Assembly (NCBI GenBank): GCA_022836615.1
Contig: MU405210.1
Span: forward strand, 248,001 to 312,000
From: Annulohypoxylon bovei var. microspora
Taxonomy: Eukaryota; Ascomycota; Sordariomycetes; Xylariales; Hypoxylaceae
DNA: 64,000 nucleotides
Reading direction: 5' to 3'
Position 1 is the stretch's first letter. Each line of letters opens with the position of its first letter. The notes under the pieces were generated by a model that was not told the DNA's origin, made no database searches, and worked only from the letters and a program-made list of their open reading frames with translations. Below, piece by piece: positions 33,389 through 45,449 of the stretch. The translations under genes were made by a program, and so were the position numbers.

Positions 33389-34226
33389 ATGGGCAATACA
33401 ACGAGCGTCGTGCTCGATAACATCGTGCAAGGGTCGAACTGTATGTGTCCAGTTCATCCTAGCATAAGGTCGAGCCGTATTCTAATTGCATTCTACAGTC
33501 GACCGGGATGAGGTTGATCGACTTAGGAAGAGGTTCATGAAGCTCGATAAAGTATGAAATGACCCATCCAGCGTCGTTTACCATTATATTTGCCAGATCC
33601 GACGCTAATATCATCTGCCGTGCTTAGGATAACTCGGGAACGATCGAACGAGACGAATTTTTGAGCTTACCACAAATATCGTCGAATCCCCTGGCAACGA
33701 GGTACGACCCCTATCCCGTGCAGATCTTTCGCGAAGCTCTATATCATCACCGAGCTTCAACCCTAACCCTAAGAAACGCGAGACTGACATGATAATGCTT
33801 GCACGCGAACAGAATGATAGCGATCTTCGACGAGGACGGCGGCGGCGACGTAGACTTTCAGGAATTCGTGTCGGGGCTAAGCGCGTTCAGTAGCAAGGGT
33901 AACAAGGAGCAGAAGCTGCGGTTCGCGTTCAAGGTCTACGACATCGACCGGGACGGGTACATCTCGAACGGCGAGCTGTTCATCGTGCTGAAGATGATGG
34001 TCGGCAGCAACCTTAAGGACCAGCAGCTGCAGCAGATCGTCGACAAGACGATCATGGAGGCCGACCTCGACAAGGACGGCAAGATCAGCTTCGACGAGTT
34101 CACTAAGATGGTAGAGACGACCGACGTTAGCATGAGCATGACTTTAGGTGAGTTACCTCGACATCTCGGGGACGCTGGGAATTATTGGGCGCGGATTGCT
34201 AACAAGTTGGTACAGATCAGTTCTAG
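33389..34226 (+). CDS. CNB1: Calcineurin regulatory subunit B
   Basis: Calcium-binding regulatory subunit of the protein phosphatase calcineurin. Five exons: 33389-33440, 33499-33551, 33628-33701, 33813-34147 and 34216-34226. All phases agree, giving 174 aa, the standard size. MGNTTSVVL provides an N-myristoylation Gly2. Four EF-hand loops are visible: DKDNSGTIERDEF, DEDGGGDVDFQEF, DIDRDGYISNGEL and DLDKDGKISFDEF, with the expected Asp/Asn/Glu ligands. The last coding exon supplies only the final DQF. The catalytic A subunit is not in the window. In fungi the complex controls calcium stress, cation tolerance and hyphal growth. Confidence 0.96.
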
Positions 34227-37200
34227 ATACCTAGCTATACCACGATACAGCCGTAGTAATGAATCATGAGGTTTGGGACACCGTCTGTTTGGGCAATACG
34301 TCTGTTATGTTCAGCAGATACAAATTTTTGCCGCATGTGAAGATTTCATTATCAAGACTTAATCCGGATGTGGAGTTAAGGGGAAATTTGCATGAGTGAG
34401 TGTATGTAAGTTGAAACTGCAACTATAGCCTTGCCACATGTTCGAATTCAGCATGGTTCTTTCCGCCTTTAATGTACTTAACTTCATCCGATATGTATGA
34501 CTTGCATCTCAATGGGATAAGGCAGTGGTCATTCAAGTTTTGTAAGCTTGAGTAGTTACTCCTTCTCATTTAGACTTGGAGATTCATACGTATATACCTA
34601 GGTACGGGGAGGACGGTCCGCATGTGTTAGATCACGAGAAAATCTTCCCAATTATTTGAATGGTATTATAAATCGGGAAAGTCGATTGGTTAATCTAATA
34701 TAATGCGAGCTATTTTAGTCCTGTAAGGGGTTTGTAGGCAAGTGCTCATCAGGGGCTAGGCCAAACGATTAATCATCTTAGACTACCTAAATAGAAGAAC
34801 ATGAAGCTGATTCTTCTCCGTTGTCATCCACGAACATAGATGATTGCGGCATATGACGTGAAGCAATAATGACGGAGTAGATATCATGAGGTAAACTACC
34901 GCCGTCGTGCTTTATATACATCCTAATATATGAAAATTGAGGTTTCATAGCTTGCAATATAAACTTAGAAGATGAGTCGATGAGAAATTCCTTTCATGTA
35001 TTATCCCGTTCTCCCTTTCCATTCCCCTCTCATTTTTTCAAAGACTTTGAAGGGTTTACAAGTAGATATCGCTTCTCTACAATATGATATTTTCCTCCTG
35101 TCGTAGCTAATAAATAATATGCTTTGATGAGACATCCTTGACATTGGCTTATCCCATAGCTCCTCCGCATGAAGACCATCATCGATACATATTATCCCTA
35201 GTATCTCTACGTATCTGTCACATCATGTTCTCGGGAAGCGGCTCATCTTCCATTACCTCTTAACAGCAAGAGGGACTGAAGCACAGATATAGAATGAGTT
35301 ATATAGCTATTGGATAAGCATCAACCTTAGTATAAATACAAGTTAAAACCATTCCAAGGGTCGAAGTTCAAAAGTATAAAAAAAATTGAAAGATGTCATC
35401 TACTCATTTCAGGGGCATAAGAAAGCTTTATACTATAAATGGAAAACGCGTGACTGCTTGATTAAACCCCTTTCAAAACGATGAGTTACAGGTACCTAGG
35501 TGGAGATAAGAACGATTCAAGCTATATCTTCAACAGCTCTGCCCATATTTGTAACTCTATGATATTGCTATATCTAGTGCGTAGTCTATGGTGAACGCAC
35601 AGTATTTCAGCTTAAAGGTTCTCAACAATCTACCTGATTAGCTATATGAGGGCGGCAGCAACCTACTAATCATAGAAAAGCTACATGCTATTAATTTTAT
35701 GGGCTCAAGTTGTTGTTTTCCTACTTTACAAAACAAGACTAAACAGTCTACAAGTCTCGCTTACATCAGTTACTATCCCGAAATTATATTTAGGCAACCT
35801 CCTTTATGAACCATTTGATTATTTAGTTATAAGAGGATATGCCCTTTGATTTAACGAGGCTGGTTTATTTCTTTATTGTACAAAGTGCCTGTAATCAACT
35901 AGAGCTTAGGAGGAAGGGAACACATCATGTCGATGGTTAAGTATGTCCATAATTCTTCATCTGGGATCTGGGGCAAGAAATGAAGTGACTTAACTTGAAA
36001 ACGCAACTTTAATCATTATAGACCACTGGAAAGGACGTGGACGGTATGGCTGAGCTCCAGCTCAAATGTTGAACTAGGAGTATATACCTTAGTAGGGATG
36101 TTGGATAGACCACGTCTATCGGCGCTGTCACATACACTGGTATGAGACTCGCAGATATCATATGATATCACCACATCTACTTTGATGGGATACTTCGTTT
36201 TCTTCCCGCTTTCCTATTCCTAAGTGACGATGTGATATTGACTCTAGGACAGTCACTTTGTCTCACGGCTGGCTGCAGAAGTGGCCGCTGCAGCAAGATG
36301 AATGCAAGATTCTGCGCGCCAAGACATAAATAGGAAAGACTCGCGAAATAAGCCCCAAAGGATTCAAAAATCTACCGGCGTCATTACCCCGTAGGGTCTG
36401 TCGGAGATCAAATCCTCCCGTAAATCGCCATGCGCCGGGTCAGCAAGAGTCAGACCGGCTCCGCACCCGGCAATGAAACAGTCGATCCCCTGCAGGTAGT
36501 AGTAGTAGTGGTGGTGGTGGTGGTGGTGGTGCGGGAGTGTCCCGTCAGATAACACTTGTGACGAACCTGCATCTTATTTAATGAGACGCATGCAAGATGA
36601 ATCCTGCATGCATATTGCGTAACGATCGAAAGTAGTAGCTTCGCTTGAAGATGGATTCCTAGTTGGCGAGGTTTTATATCGTCCTACAGTCCGGTCAACA
36701 GATGCCTCATCGAATCGCTATGTCTTGGACCTGGTCTAGTGGAGGCCGCTTAATTTGAATAATTGTTAGAATGCATCAACTTAGAAACCAGTCGATCTCA
36801 ACATCAAGCGTTCGTACGTAAATCACGCAAACCCATGTTGCGAGAGTAGATTGCTCGACAAAAGTTCCAGCTCTTGCGAGTTTATTAGATCATGTATGTG
36901 AAAAGGGGGTATGATCACGGCCGTTATGGTCTTTCCTTTTTTTCTTCTAATCCTAGGATGATTAGTGCGGGTAGCTGCATTGGCGTGATATTTTGCTTCT
37001 AGTAGCACTAGGTAGGTACCTAAGTATAGACGACAGCTGTCGTGATGGGACTGCCATACGTTCTCAGATGTGAACGATGAGCTATCAGAATCGATACTAG
37101 GTACCGGGACAAGACCGGGCTTTAGATCTAAGTGATCGTGACGGAAGCTGCGGATCTGGTGGTTCAGGCTCAGTTCCCCGCGAGAGATTTGCTGATGCGA

Positions 37201-39440
37201 CGTCAAGAACTCTCAGCCTCTTTTCCAATAGTCTGGAATGGGGTAGCACTGGGTTTGCAGCAACACAGCCCTACATGGGTACTTTCAACTTGTCTAGCAG
37301 TTTTGGCGGCCTCAGTAATGAGTGGGCACTGGGCAGGTGGGTAGGGGTTTAATGGGGTTAATGGGTGGTAATGTTGACGTCGGTTGATGAGACACGAGCA
37401 GGGAGCTGGGATGTCGTACAAATATATCGATGCCATAGGCTTTAACCCCTTCAATGTCTTTAGAATGAGCAATAAACAAGCCCGCTTGTTTGCTGAGGTT
37501 GTTTCAGCGGGTTCAGCTGCAAACACACCAGAAGGACCCATTCGTACGTGTCTCTGTGTTACGTGACTGACGATACAGAGTAAGAGAATGAGAAGAGATA
37601 ATAAAATCAAGGGGATCTAATGATTCCTCAGTTTAACATGGTCCCTTGTCGCTTGACTAAAGCGGAACTCGGATCCCTGTCTCAAGCAAAGAGGGCGCGG
37701 ATCTAACAAAATGTGACAGGTCACACATTATGAAAAGCTTCGCAGTACGAAGTACGGCATCTCTTTTACTCCCCCCCATGTTTGCTCTAAGTCTGGGTCC
37801 CCGCCTATGGGACGGTTGTATGTACCGGGGGTGTAGAACAGCGGACCTATCAGAGAAGCTAAACCAGGGGGTTTCTGGCGGCGCGGAGCCATCGCTCAAC
37901 TCTTCCATGGTGTCGGGTCCGATCATGTCAATGGCTGCCGTGATTGTCTGACAGGACGCCCAAGGAAGATCGCAGCTAAGTGATCTTCGTAGGCTGGCTG
38001 CGAGAGATACATCGAGCTGAATCGGAAATCTTCCGAAATTGACTTGCATCACCGCGGCTTTTGCGACCGGCCAATCAATATTAACCTCTGGCCGCAAATG
38101 GCAATGCTAAGGGGTTTCTTAAACTTCGAGGCTTTTCCACGTTGCCTCTTGTTACCATCTTGGTCCTAGTTGATCCATGTCTTTCCGGGGAGTGGTACGC
38201 GTGGCTTACGGGGGCGTGTAAAGTTGAAATGGCTAATAAGATGTAAGAGAAGGCCCGGAGGATTGAAGTGTGGGGAGGGGGGTATATTAGAGTGCCGTGG
38301 TGATAAAATATATTGAGGTAATGACGGGTCTCTATGGGACGGTGATCCGGTCCCTACCTTGGTACCTAATTAAGACCATACCTAGGTATACAAACCTATT
38401 AGATAAGAAAAAGTGACAACAAACGGGTTGAAAAATCTGTAGACACTTTGTAGTTATGAGGGTAGTAAAAGAAGAGAAGAGGAGAGGAGAAAAAGGAGGA
38501 GAAAAGTAAGAAAAAGAAATGCGAAGTCAAAGGACGGTTGCGACAAGAGAAAATCAAATACCAACTAACCTTAACTTTAAAACTGTAGATATTTAAGATT
38601 ACGTAACATTTCTTTCCGATTCTTACAATATTGAGAAACCTTTAAGTTCCAGTACACCTACCTAAGTCGTATCATCGCTAATGAATTCAAATCAGACGGG
38701 AAGCACGTAACTATTTTCTTTAAAAGAGCAGCCGAAAAATTTAGGTCGCAATTGTATATGTTACTCAATGTACTACATATGTACCTACGTTTGAGGTAGT
38801 AGGCTGATGTATCTACACTAAGTAATCCATTCCGTACCTCATCAACAAAATTAAATGGGCAAGCTCGTGAGAGCGCTAAAAACCTTTCTACTCTATACCT
38901 TTCTTTTGGCCGTTCCTTCATTCCCGCCGGTTTCCAAGGGTATCCGCAAGCATCGTACAACCATACACCCACCCATGCTCTAGTGAATTCATGCCCTTGC
39001 TTTTTTTCCTACCTTACCATCCGTCATCCCGTTACTTGCCACTCTGGTCGTTGTATTTGCCCCTCCTTTCAGCTGCCCCAGAACTTGGAACCTGGACTCA
39101 GCTCGACACATTACAACTCGGATGCAACTGTACAAATGACCCATAACCAACCGAAGTAAACTCGTTACCTCATGCGACCAATCCAACATCCAACATGTAA
39201 CTCGATGGTGTGCATTGTGATCCGTCCGACTCCCTAACCCCTGATCGCCATCCGTACTGCCGTGAAAGATGGACTGACAGTGCTTCCGTGCCATGCGCGG
39301 AATCGATGGGTATCACAACCTGATATGCAAACAATCATCACGACCGAATGGAACGCCCCGTATATGTCTCAAATCACAAACCGATCGATGCCCCCGGCAC
39401 TGCCATACCGCGTCTTGCTCTGGTGGAAGACCCGTAGCCT
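34227..39440. other. 5.2-kb gene-poor AT-rich block
   Basis: I can support no gene. Part 34300-36300 is AT-rich and ORF-poor. 36300-38100 holds several 100-150-codon ORFs on both strands without recognisable motifs or ATG starts. There is a GTA/GTG microsatellite at 36496-36531, a purine-rich tract (GAAGAG/AGGAG) at about 38470-38520, and TACCTAGGTA at 34595-34604 and 38379-38388. Confidence 0.5.
36496..36531. repeat. GTA/GTG trinucleotide microsatellite
   Basis: Four GTA units are followed by about eight GTG units, interrupting otherwise unique sequence outside any called gene. Confidence 0.9.
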
Positions 39441-40732
39441 CTATCGAGAGGTATGATGACCGTGGTGACTTGCTCCCGCGGGATTGGCGGCAGAAGAACT
39501 ACTTGGTTCGGCCTCTTCTTCATTTTCGTAGAGGTCGAGACATTCTTCAATAACTAGCCCACAAAATTAGTAAGCTGAACATGCGTATAGTAGGAAGCAT
39601 CGCGGCCTGCCGCTAGGTCGGAACCTACTAGCAACAATATTTTCCTCCCAGACACCATATTCGTAATCGACGAGGCCGTGTCGATCAACCCCATCGCAAA
39701 GTCTCACGATCTCTTTCCCCATCTTCCTCAATCCCTCTTCGCTGATTAGCGTCTGCCCTCGTTGTAGCTGTAGGCCAGATTCCATCATGTCTTTCTGCTT
39801 TTGGAATAACGATAGCCAGGCATGATTAAAGTCTTGCCACATCTTGATACGATCCCTGTAAAGATTTTCATCGTCCGCTGCAAGGCCTTCAATAGTTAAA
39901 CTCCACGAATGTCTCAAGAGTTATTGGGGAAAAACTCACCTAATTCCACAACTTTCGAGAGTAACCACTCGGAAATGTTCAAAAGCGACTCGCTTGCAGC
40001 TTGCAGCACCCCGCCTCGAATGTTGGTGAAGACCTCCCTCAGAGCGGCCTGGTAGTGCTCGTAAGCTTCGGTCATCTCTGTTGTCTGCGAATAATCAGGT
40101 TCTTCCATAGCCTGATCGGACGTGCTCGTCTGTGCCATGCCGCTCATCGGTGTCATTCCACTCGAGTAACTTTGGAGCATTGTGCGCTGGCCAGCTGGAC
40201 TCTGTTGATATACTGCCGACGTGCTTGAGGAGCTCGCGTGTGATTGCAGATTAGACGCTGCAGCCGCGTTGGTCGGTTCGCTCGGGAAATAGGGGGTGGC
40301 TACATCCGTTTGTATCATCTGCAGCGCTGCAGGTTGCCGTGGCGGGAATTGCTGACTCGTATCATAAACGGCACTTTGCGCGCTCGCTTGCGGCACGTTG
40401 TACATCATAGGCGTATTATATGTACTGAAACTCTGCGCTTGTCGAGTATCCTGTCCATATTCAGGTTGGTATGGCATTGCATTCGGCTGCATTGCGGTGG
40501 AGAATGCTGCTGCTGCCGGTTCTTGGTAATAGCTACTGTAGGTAGCCGCACCTCCTATGCCTCGAGCTGCCGTAGGCGACGTATTAAGAGGCGCGGGCCG
40601 ATACCTGTCAGACCCGCTTGCGCCGTACGACCTACCCTGCGTATTAGGATCATGAACCGGGTATCTTGGATTATTAGAAGGGGCATTAATGGGCGGTTCG
40701 TTCGGCCTCCTCCGTCGCCCGTGGTCATCCAT
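39441..40732 (-). CDS. Conserved fungal protein, Gln/Ser/Pro-rich with C-terminal helical domain
   Basis: Three exons on the minus strand: 39940-40732, 39629-39886 and 39441-39553, with matching phases, giving 387 aa. The start is the ATG at 40732 (MDDHGRRRRPNEPP); the frame is open upstream but has no ATG. Residues 1-210 are low complexity, rich in Ser, Pro, Gln, Tyr and Ala, resembling disordered regions of transcriptional regulators. Residues 215-360 look folded and helical (YEHYQAALREVFTNIRGGVL, KMWQDFNHAWLSLFQKQKDM, EEGLRKMGKEIVRLCDGVDR, HGLVDYEYGVWEENIVAIIEE). The sequence ends in an acidic then His-rich tail. I recognise it as a protein conserved among filamentous fungi but know no function. 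A nuclear role is only a guess from composition. Confidence 0.72.
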
Positions 40733-42660
40733 GCCACGGGAAACGGATCGCGAGAAGCTCAAATAGGTGAGTATAACCGATGCGCCTCCGGCAACGGAGC
40801 AGGAGTTAAGAGAGGGCCACCTTGCGTCGTTTAGGCCGTGCCACAACCGGCCCGTTCAAATCGTCCGAGAACCTTGCCGCGAGAAGATGGCGCGTGCGAT
40901 ATAACTTGAAATAAACACTTTAACTAGCGGTTCGCCGTCAACGATGTCTTCCGCTGGCAGTAGAATACGCGAGGTCGGATAAAATTTTGGTCGGGAGTTC
41001 CCAAGCAGGGACCAGCTCCGGCCACAATAGAGGGAAAGGATGCCCTAGGCTACGATGTTTTCTCTTGCGTTCGGATGAAAACCCTAGTGGGAGGAACTAG
41101 TCAAGTGGCGGGATATGTGATCTAGTCATGAAACCACGCGTTTTCCTAGAGACGCGTCTCGAGGCGGTGCGTTTTATGGGTTGTGGGTTATGGATTATGG
41201 GATGAAAGTCGACAGACAGGACGAAAGTCAGGGCCTGCCTGCCAGGGGAAGGCTGACTATGTATGAATTGCTGAAGGTTTCGAAAGTTTGATGCCGGAAG
41301 AAAAAGTCTTTCTGATGCAAACAATCCCTCCAACTATATGTCAGGTGTTCACAACCTAGACTCTTACTGGTATGGGGAGTAGGGATGACGATGCCTCCGA
41401 GGTCCCAGAATTTTGACTTTGTCCTTAGATACCTACTATATAGGAATTTGGGATGGATTTGTCCACAAAAATCCCGAGTAGGTTAGGAGGTATATGTGAC
41501 TTGTCAACGGGCGTCCTTGCTTGTACTGGGACTATCCCAGCACCTTTTGCAACTAACTGCTAAACCAACAAGTAGTGACCTTGCTGAACTCAATTGAATA
41601 GCAAGCTGCACTAGGACCAAGTCTAGAAGCCTCGAGTTCTCCAACGAATTTTTGGGGGGAGGCCAGCTTCGTTTGGTCGTAAACTGAGCTTCCTAAGTTA
41701 GCTTTGCTTTCTCTCAAGTGCCGACCCGACTAATCACAGCTTTCCACTGATTCAGGGTCCGAGTGAGTGAAAGGAGATTAGACTCGATCTAGTTAATCCG
41801 CGAGTAAGAAAAAAAGAGAAAAGAAACTGTGTTATCAAAATAAAGTCATAGTTATGTGACTCTAAATTTTGGAGGTGTAATAAAGGCGACTGGTGATTGT
41901 TGACTAGGTAGTAACTTAGTGGTAGTGAAAAGAGCTCTTTATATGTCGGGTAACGTGTCCGCGGGTGTAAGTGTAGGTGTAAGTGTAAAAGTGAAATAGA
42001 GTTGTTGACATCGGAGGATTTAAAGACGACCGGGGAATCTTTCTACTACATGAATGTACGTAGGAAGTCGTAGTGGACAATAAGATTTCAGAATAGCGAA
42101 AGGTTGATCGACCGGTAGGTACTTGCCTCATGATATATTATTAGGTGAATGTCGAGAAGTAAGGTCAGAGGAGTCGGTAGTAGGTAGTAGTGGTGGTAGA
42201 TGGAAGGTGGGAGTGGAGACCCAATTAGACTCTAGAGTAGACAGAATGGAGGTTTCCCATTAGAGCTGTGGGTATGTAATACACGAGATCAGGCGACGGA
42301 CCTTCCAATGAAAATGGGATAGAGGAAAGAGCTTTAACCAGAAATCTCCCCCAAAACACATTAACGACACCAACGCCTTAACTTGCGCCGTGCAGAAAAG
42401 CAGCTGGGGCCTGGCTAGTAGAAGGCAGGGCTTGTCTGGCTGCGACAGGGTGAACAAGATCTGCGCGGTGCGCACAGATAATCGAGAGCGGGTCCGAATG
42501 AATCCCCCTTACCGATACCCCAAGGGGTGTGCTTCTACGGGGACATGACGGGGTGATCTGTCCAGGCCCTGGAGCTGCTTCTTAGATGGATACCTTACAC
42601 ACCTGCCCAGGTGCCTAGGTAGGTACCGTAGATACCTTGGTGAGAGGGTGATGTGAGAGA

Positions 42661-42708
42661 CAGAGAGTGCAGAGAGTGCAGAGAGTGCAGAGCCCAGAGC
42701 CCAGAGCC
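42661..42708. repeat. Tandem repeats CAGAGAGTG x3 then CAGAGCC x3
   Basis: Three exact 9-bp units are followed directly by three 7-bp units sharing the CAGAG core, in non-coding sequence. Confidence 0.88.
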
Positions 42709-43580
42709 CGGAGAATAGAACTTATTGGGTGGTACGGGATAAGGTATATTGGTCAGGGGCTATAAGACAAACCCTTCCAGCCTCAAGGGAAAAAATAGAG
42801 ATCTTGACTCGAAGGGTGTCACGGGTCACGGCGCATGTTCCTGGCGCGGATCGGCTTATCGTTAGGAAATGACTACCGTATCCTTGGCCGTCTTGCTGCG
42901 GCTCATGCGAAGCTGCGCTGGTCACTTTGTCGTATATGTTTTTCTTCTTCTAATAGACATCAGTCCATATTACAATAACCTCTGACTCTCGGAGTCCCCG
43001 TATACCAAGTTGTGGAAAACGGCGAACAAGCTCACGATGAAAAGAAAAGGAAGACGGGAAAGGGGAAGGGAAAAAAGCCGGACAGGTCCTTGGTCGCCTA
43101 TCGACTAATGGACTGACATGGTATGGGTAGTACACGGCGACATTTTGCTTTTCTTATTTGTGCGCCGAGATTCTTGTTGTGTGGCTGATGCTGATTGAGA
43201 AACAATTTTTATCTTGCGTCGATCGGTCATTTTTAGGATCTGAAGCATCATGATATGTGAAAACAGTATATTGTATAGAGTATTGGTGAATAAGCAATTG
43301 CTTCTTGTTGCGCCTATTTATTCTATTGTATTCGTATTTTTCGAGGACGACGAGGCAGGGATGAAGATCTAAACTCAAAGTCGTTCCTTGGAAAAGGTTA
43401 AAGATAATTTCAGGTACATGTGAACTAAGTCTATTAGGTAAGGTAAGAGCAGATAAATATGTACCTTAGAGTTCTAGACCCTGTCTATACCATAAGAAGT
43501 ACCGGAATATTGTGGCAAACATAATACACATGTAGAAACGGAGTTGCCTATAAGTAAGCGGATAAGTATCCATAAGGCAT

Positions 43581-43618
43581 GAGCAGAAGCAGGAGCAGGA
43601 GCAGGAGCAGGAGCAATA
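43581..43618. repeat. AGCAGG hexanucleotide tandem repeat
   Basis: About six GAGCAG/AGCAGG units. The open frames it creates on both strands (SRSRSR, or a leucine run on the minus strand) are artefacts of the repeat. Confidence 0.85.
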
Positions 43619-45302
43619 GCAACGGCAAGAACAAGTGGCCAGCAAATAATGTGAAGTGCATAGTTAAGGCTTGGAAAGCGGCAGGCACGACCTGTAAATC
43701 TGTGAATCCGGGGCTTGCCGTTTTCTTGTGCATACCTAGGTACGGTCCAGACGTTTCAAGATTTCCTTTAAGTCCTAAACATCCTAAACATACCTACCTG
43801 GCTTGCTTACACGCATAATCCGAATACCAATAACATCAGTTCAATTGAGGCATCTGATGCTACGTACCTCTTCAATCTTCATTTTTATGTATATGTATCT
43901 CCCTCAAACTTGCTGGCAGAGTACAACATTGAGCCTGTTAATTTAGATCTGGGAGAACACAAGAGGTTAGAAGGCTTGCATACCTGTTCTATACTTTCCC
44001 TCAGCCAACCATTTCTTAAACCTCGCTCGCCTTACCCAGATCTTGTAATACGCTCGTCGCATTGCTGTGTTCTACTCATATATACCTTCCTACCTACTTA
44101 GGTACCCTACCAGGTAATACTTATACTTAGGTAATTGGTGATCAAGAATAAGGGATTTGTCACCAGACAAAGTCAATTGCCGTCAGCCCTCCCGCCCTCA
44201 AGACGATTCGATCCGGGGAAAAGAGCCCGGCGTGCTAATCGGATCTTACACCGATAGAGTGTGAAGGACCAAACAAGCTGACGAAGATTTTTTCTTCTTC
44301 TTAGGTTGTGTCACGATGCTGATGGCTATTGGTCAATAGGTTCTCGCAGTCTTGACTGAAGAATTGAGGAATTGGGTGGTTAGCGCGGACGCTGGCCCAT
44401 CCTACATCCCCTACCTAGCAGTCTGGGTAGCCCTGCTGCCCTGGAGAGCACTTCGTAGCAAATCAACAGACCGATTGATGCCCGATCACTCGCTGGACTC
44501 AGTGGACTGGCCTGTGATGCTCCTCATGACATGATCTGAGCGTCCGGTAGCTTATCGATATTTACCTAGGTACGAACAGGGTCCCCTAAAGGCTAAAAGA
44601 TCCCTATAATCTATGAGGTACATGCCCTTGGAGTATGCGCATGCTCACCGACTGAGGACTAGGTACAGCACTTCTGCGTACCTATTAGGCCGTGAGAGGA
44701 CCCTCTAATAAGAACTGGTGGATGTTTGGTCGTCTAAATAAGATCCTTGAACCATGTTGGAGACAAGGCGTTGAGATGTCGTCAAAGAACGACAAGGGTG
44801 CGTCTGACATCGTCCCGGAGTCAACCGGGGTTGTTCCATCATCAAATTTTCAGATCTATCTGCAAGACACCGAGCTGGCACTTCCTAATGGCTACCTCAG
44901 CGACGAGGCTTTCTCGGCGTCGCCCACACACATATACGGCTGTATGAGGATCTCGACAACCGCTTGCAGATGATTCTTCAAGAGGGCAGGTCGGATGTCT
45001 TGGCTCGTGCTCTCGGCAAACCGGGTTCGACCCATTTGGAAATGAACTTGGCGGTATGCTGATCAGCACGCGTTCTTGTACACGTGCATGTGCAGGGCGA
45101 TCCAAGATACATATGTTTTTGATATAGTTACTATCTATTAAGGTCGGTACATCGTCATGGTGGATGATAGGTACGGGATATTTGTGAACGAGTTACTTAT
45201 CCCCCGCATGCGATACATAAGGCGGATGATAGGCTTATTGGAACCTGAGGTATGTATGTACGTAAGCAGCCTTGGTCCTCTCTCAGTGCTACCAGACCTC
45301 CT

Positions 45303-45449
45303 AGCAGAAGGGCGTTGGAATAAGTGCATCATGTGTAAACAATACTGAGTATCTAGCTATCCCGCTTGCACCAAAATTTGTATAGTGCGGGATAACAAGC
45401 TACATAGTATTTTTCATACATAATGCACTTATTCCGTCGCCCTTCTGCT
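45303..45449. mobile_element. 147-bp palindromic foldback/MITE-like element
   Basis: Arms 45303-45365 and 45387-45449 (about 63 bp each) are roughly 80% reverse complements around a ~21-bp loop. The termini AGCAGAAGGGCG and CGCCCTTCTGCT match exactly, as do the inner GGAATAAGTGCAT and TATCCCGC blocks. No clear target-site duplication is seen, so either the ends are misplaced or the insertion is old. There is no coding capacity. It is unrelated in sequence to the MITE at 5008-5568. Confidence 0.78.

Noticed and set aside
33762..33776. CCCTAACCCTAA telomere-like repeat
   Set aside because: Only two units, inside a calcineurin B intron; too short to be an interstitial telomere tract.
36823..38097. 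ORFs of 127-146 codons on the minus strand
   Set aside because: They have no motif, no convincing ATG start or splice signals, and composition like random translation.
43548..43733. Minus-strand ORF with a long leucine run, looking like a signal peptide
   Set aside because: The leucines come from the AGCAGG hexanucleotide repeat.
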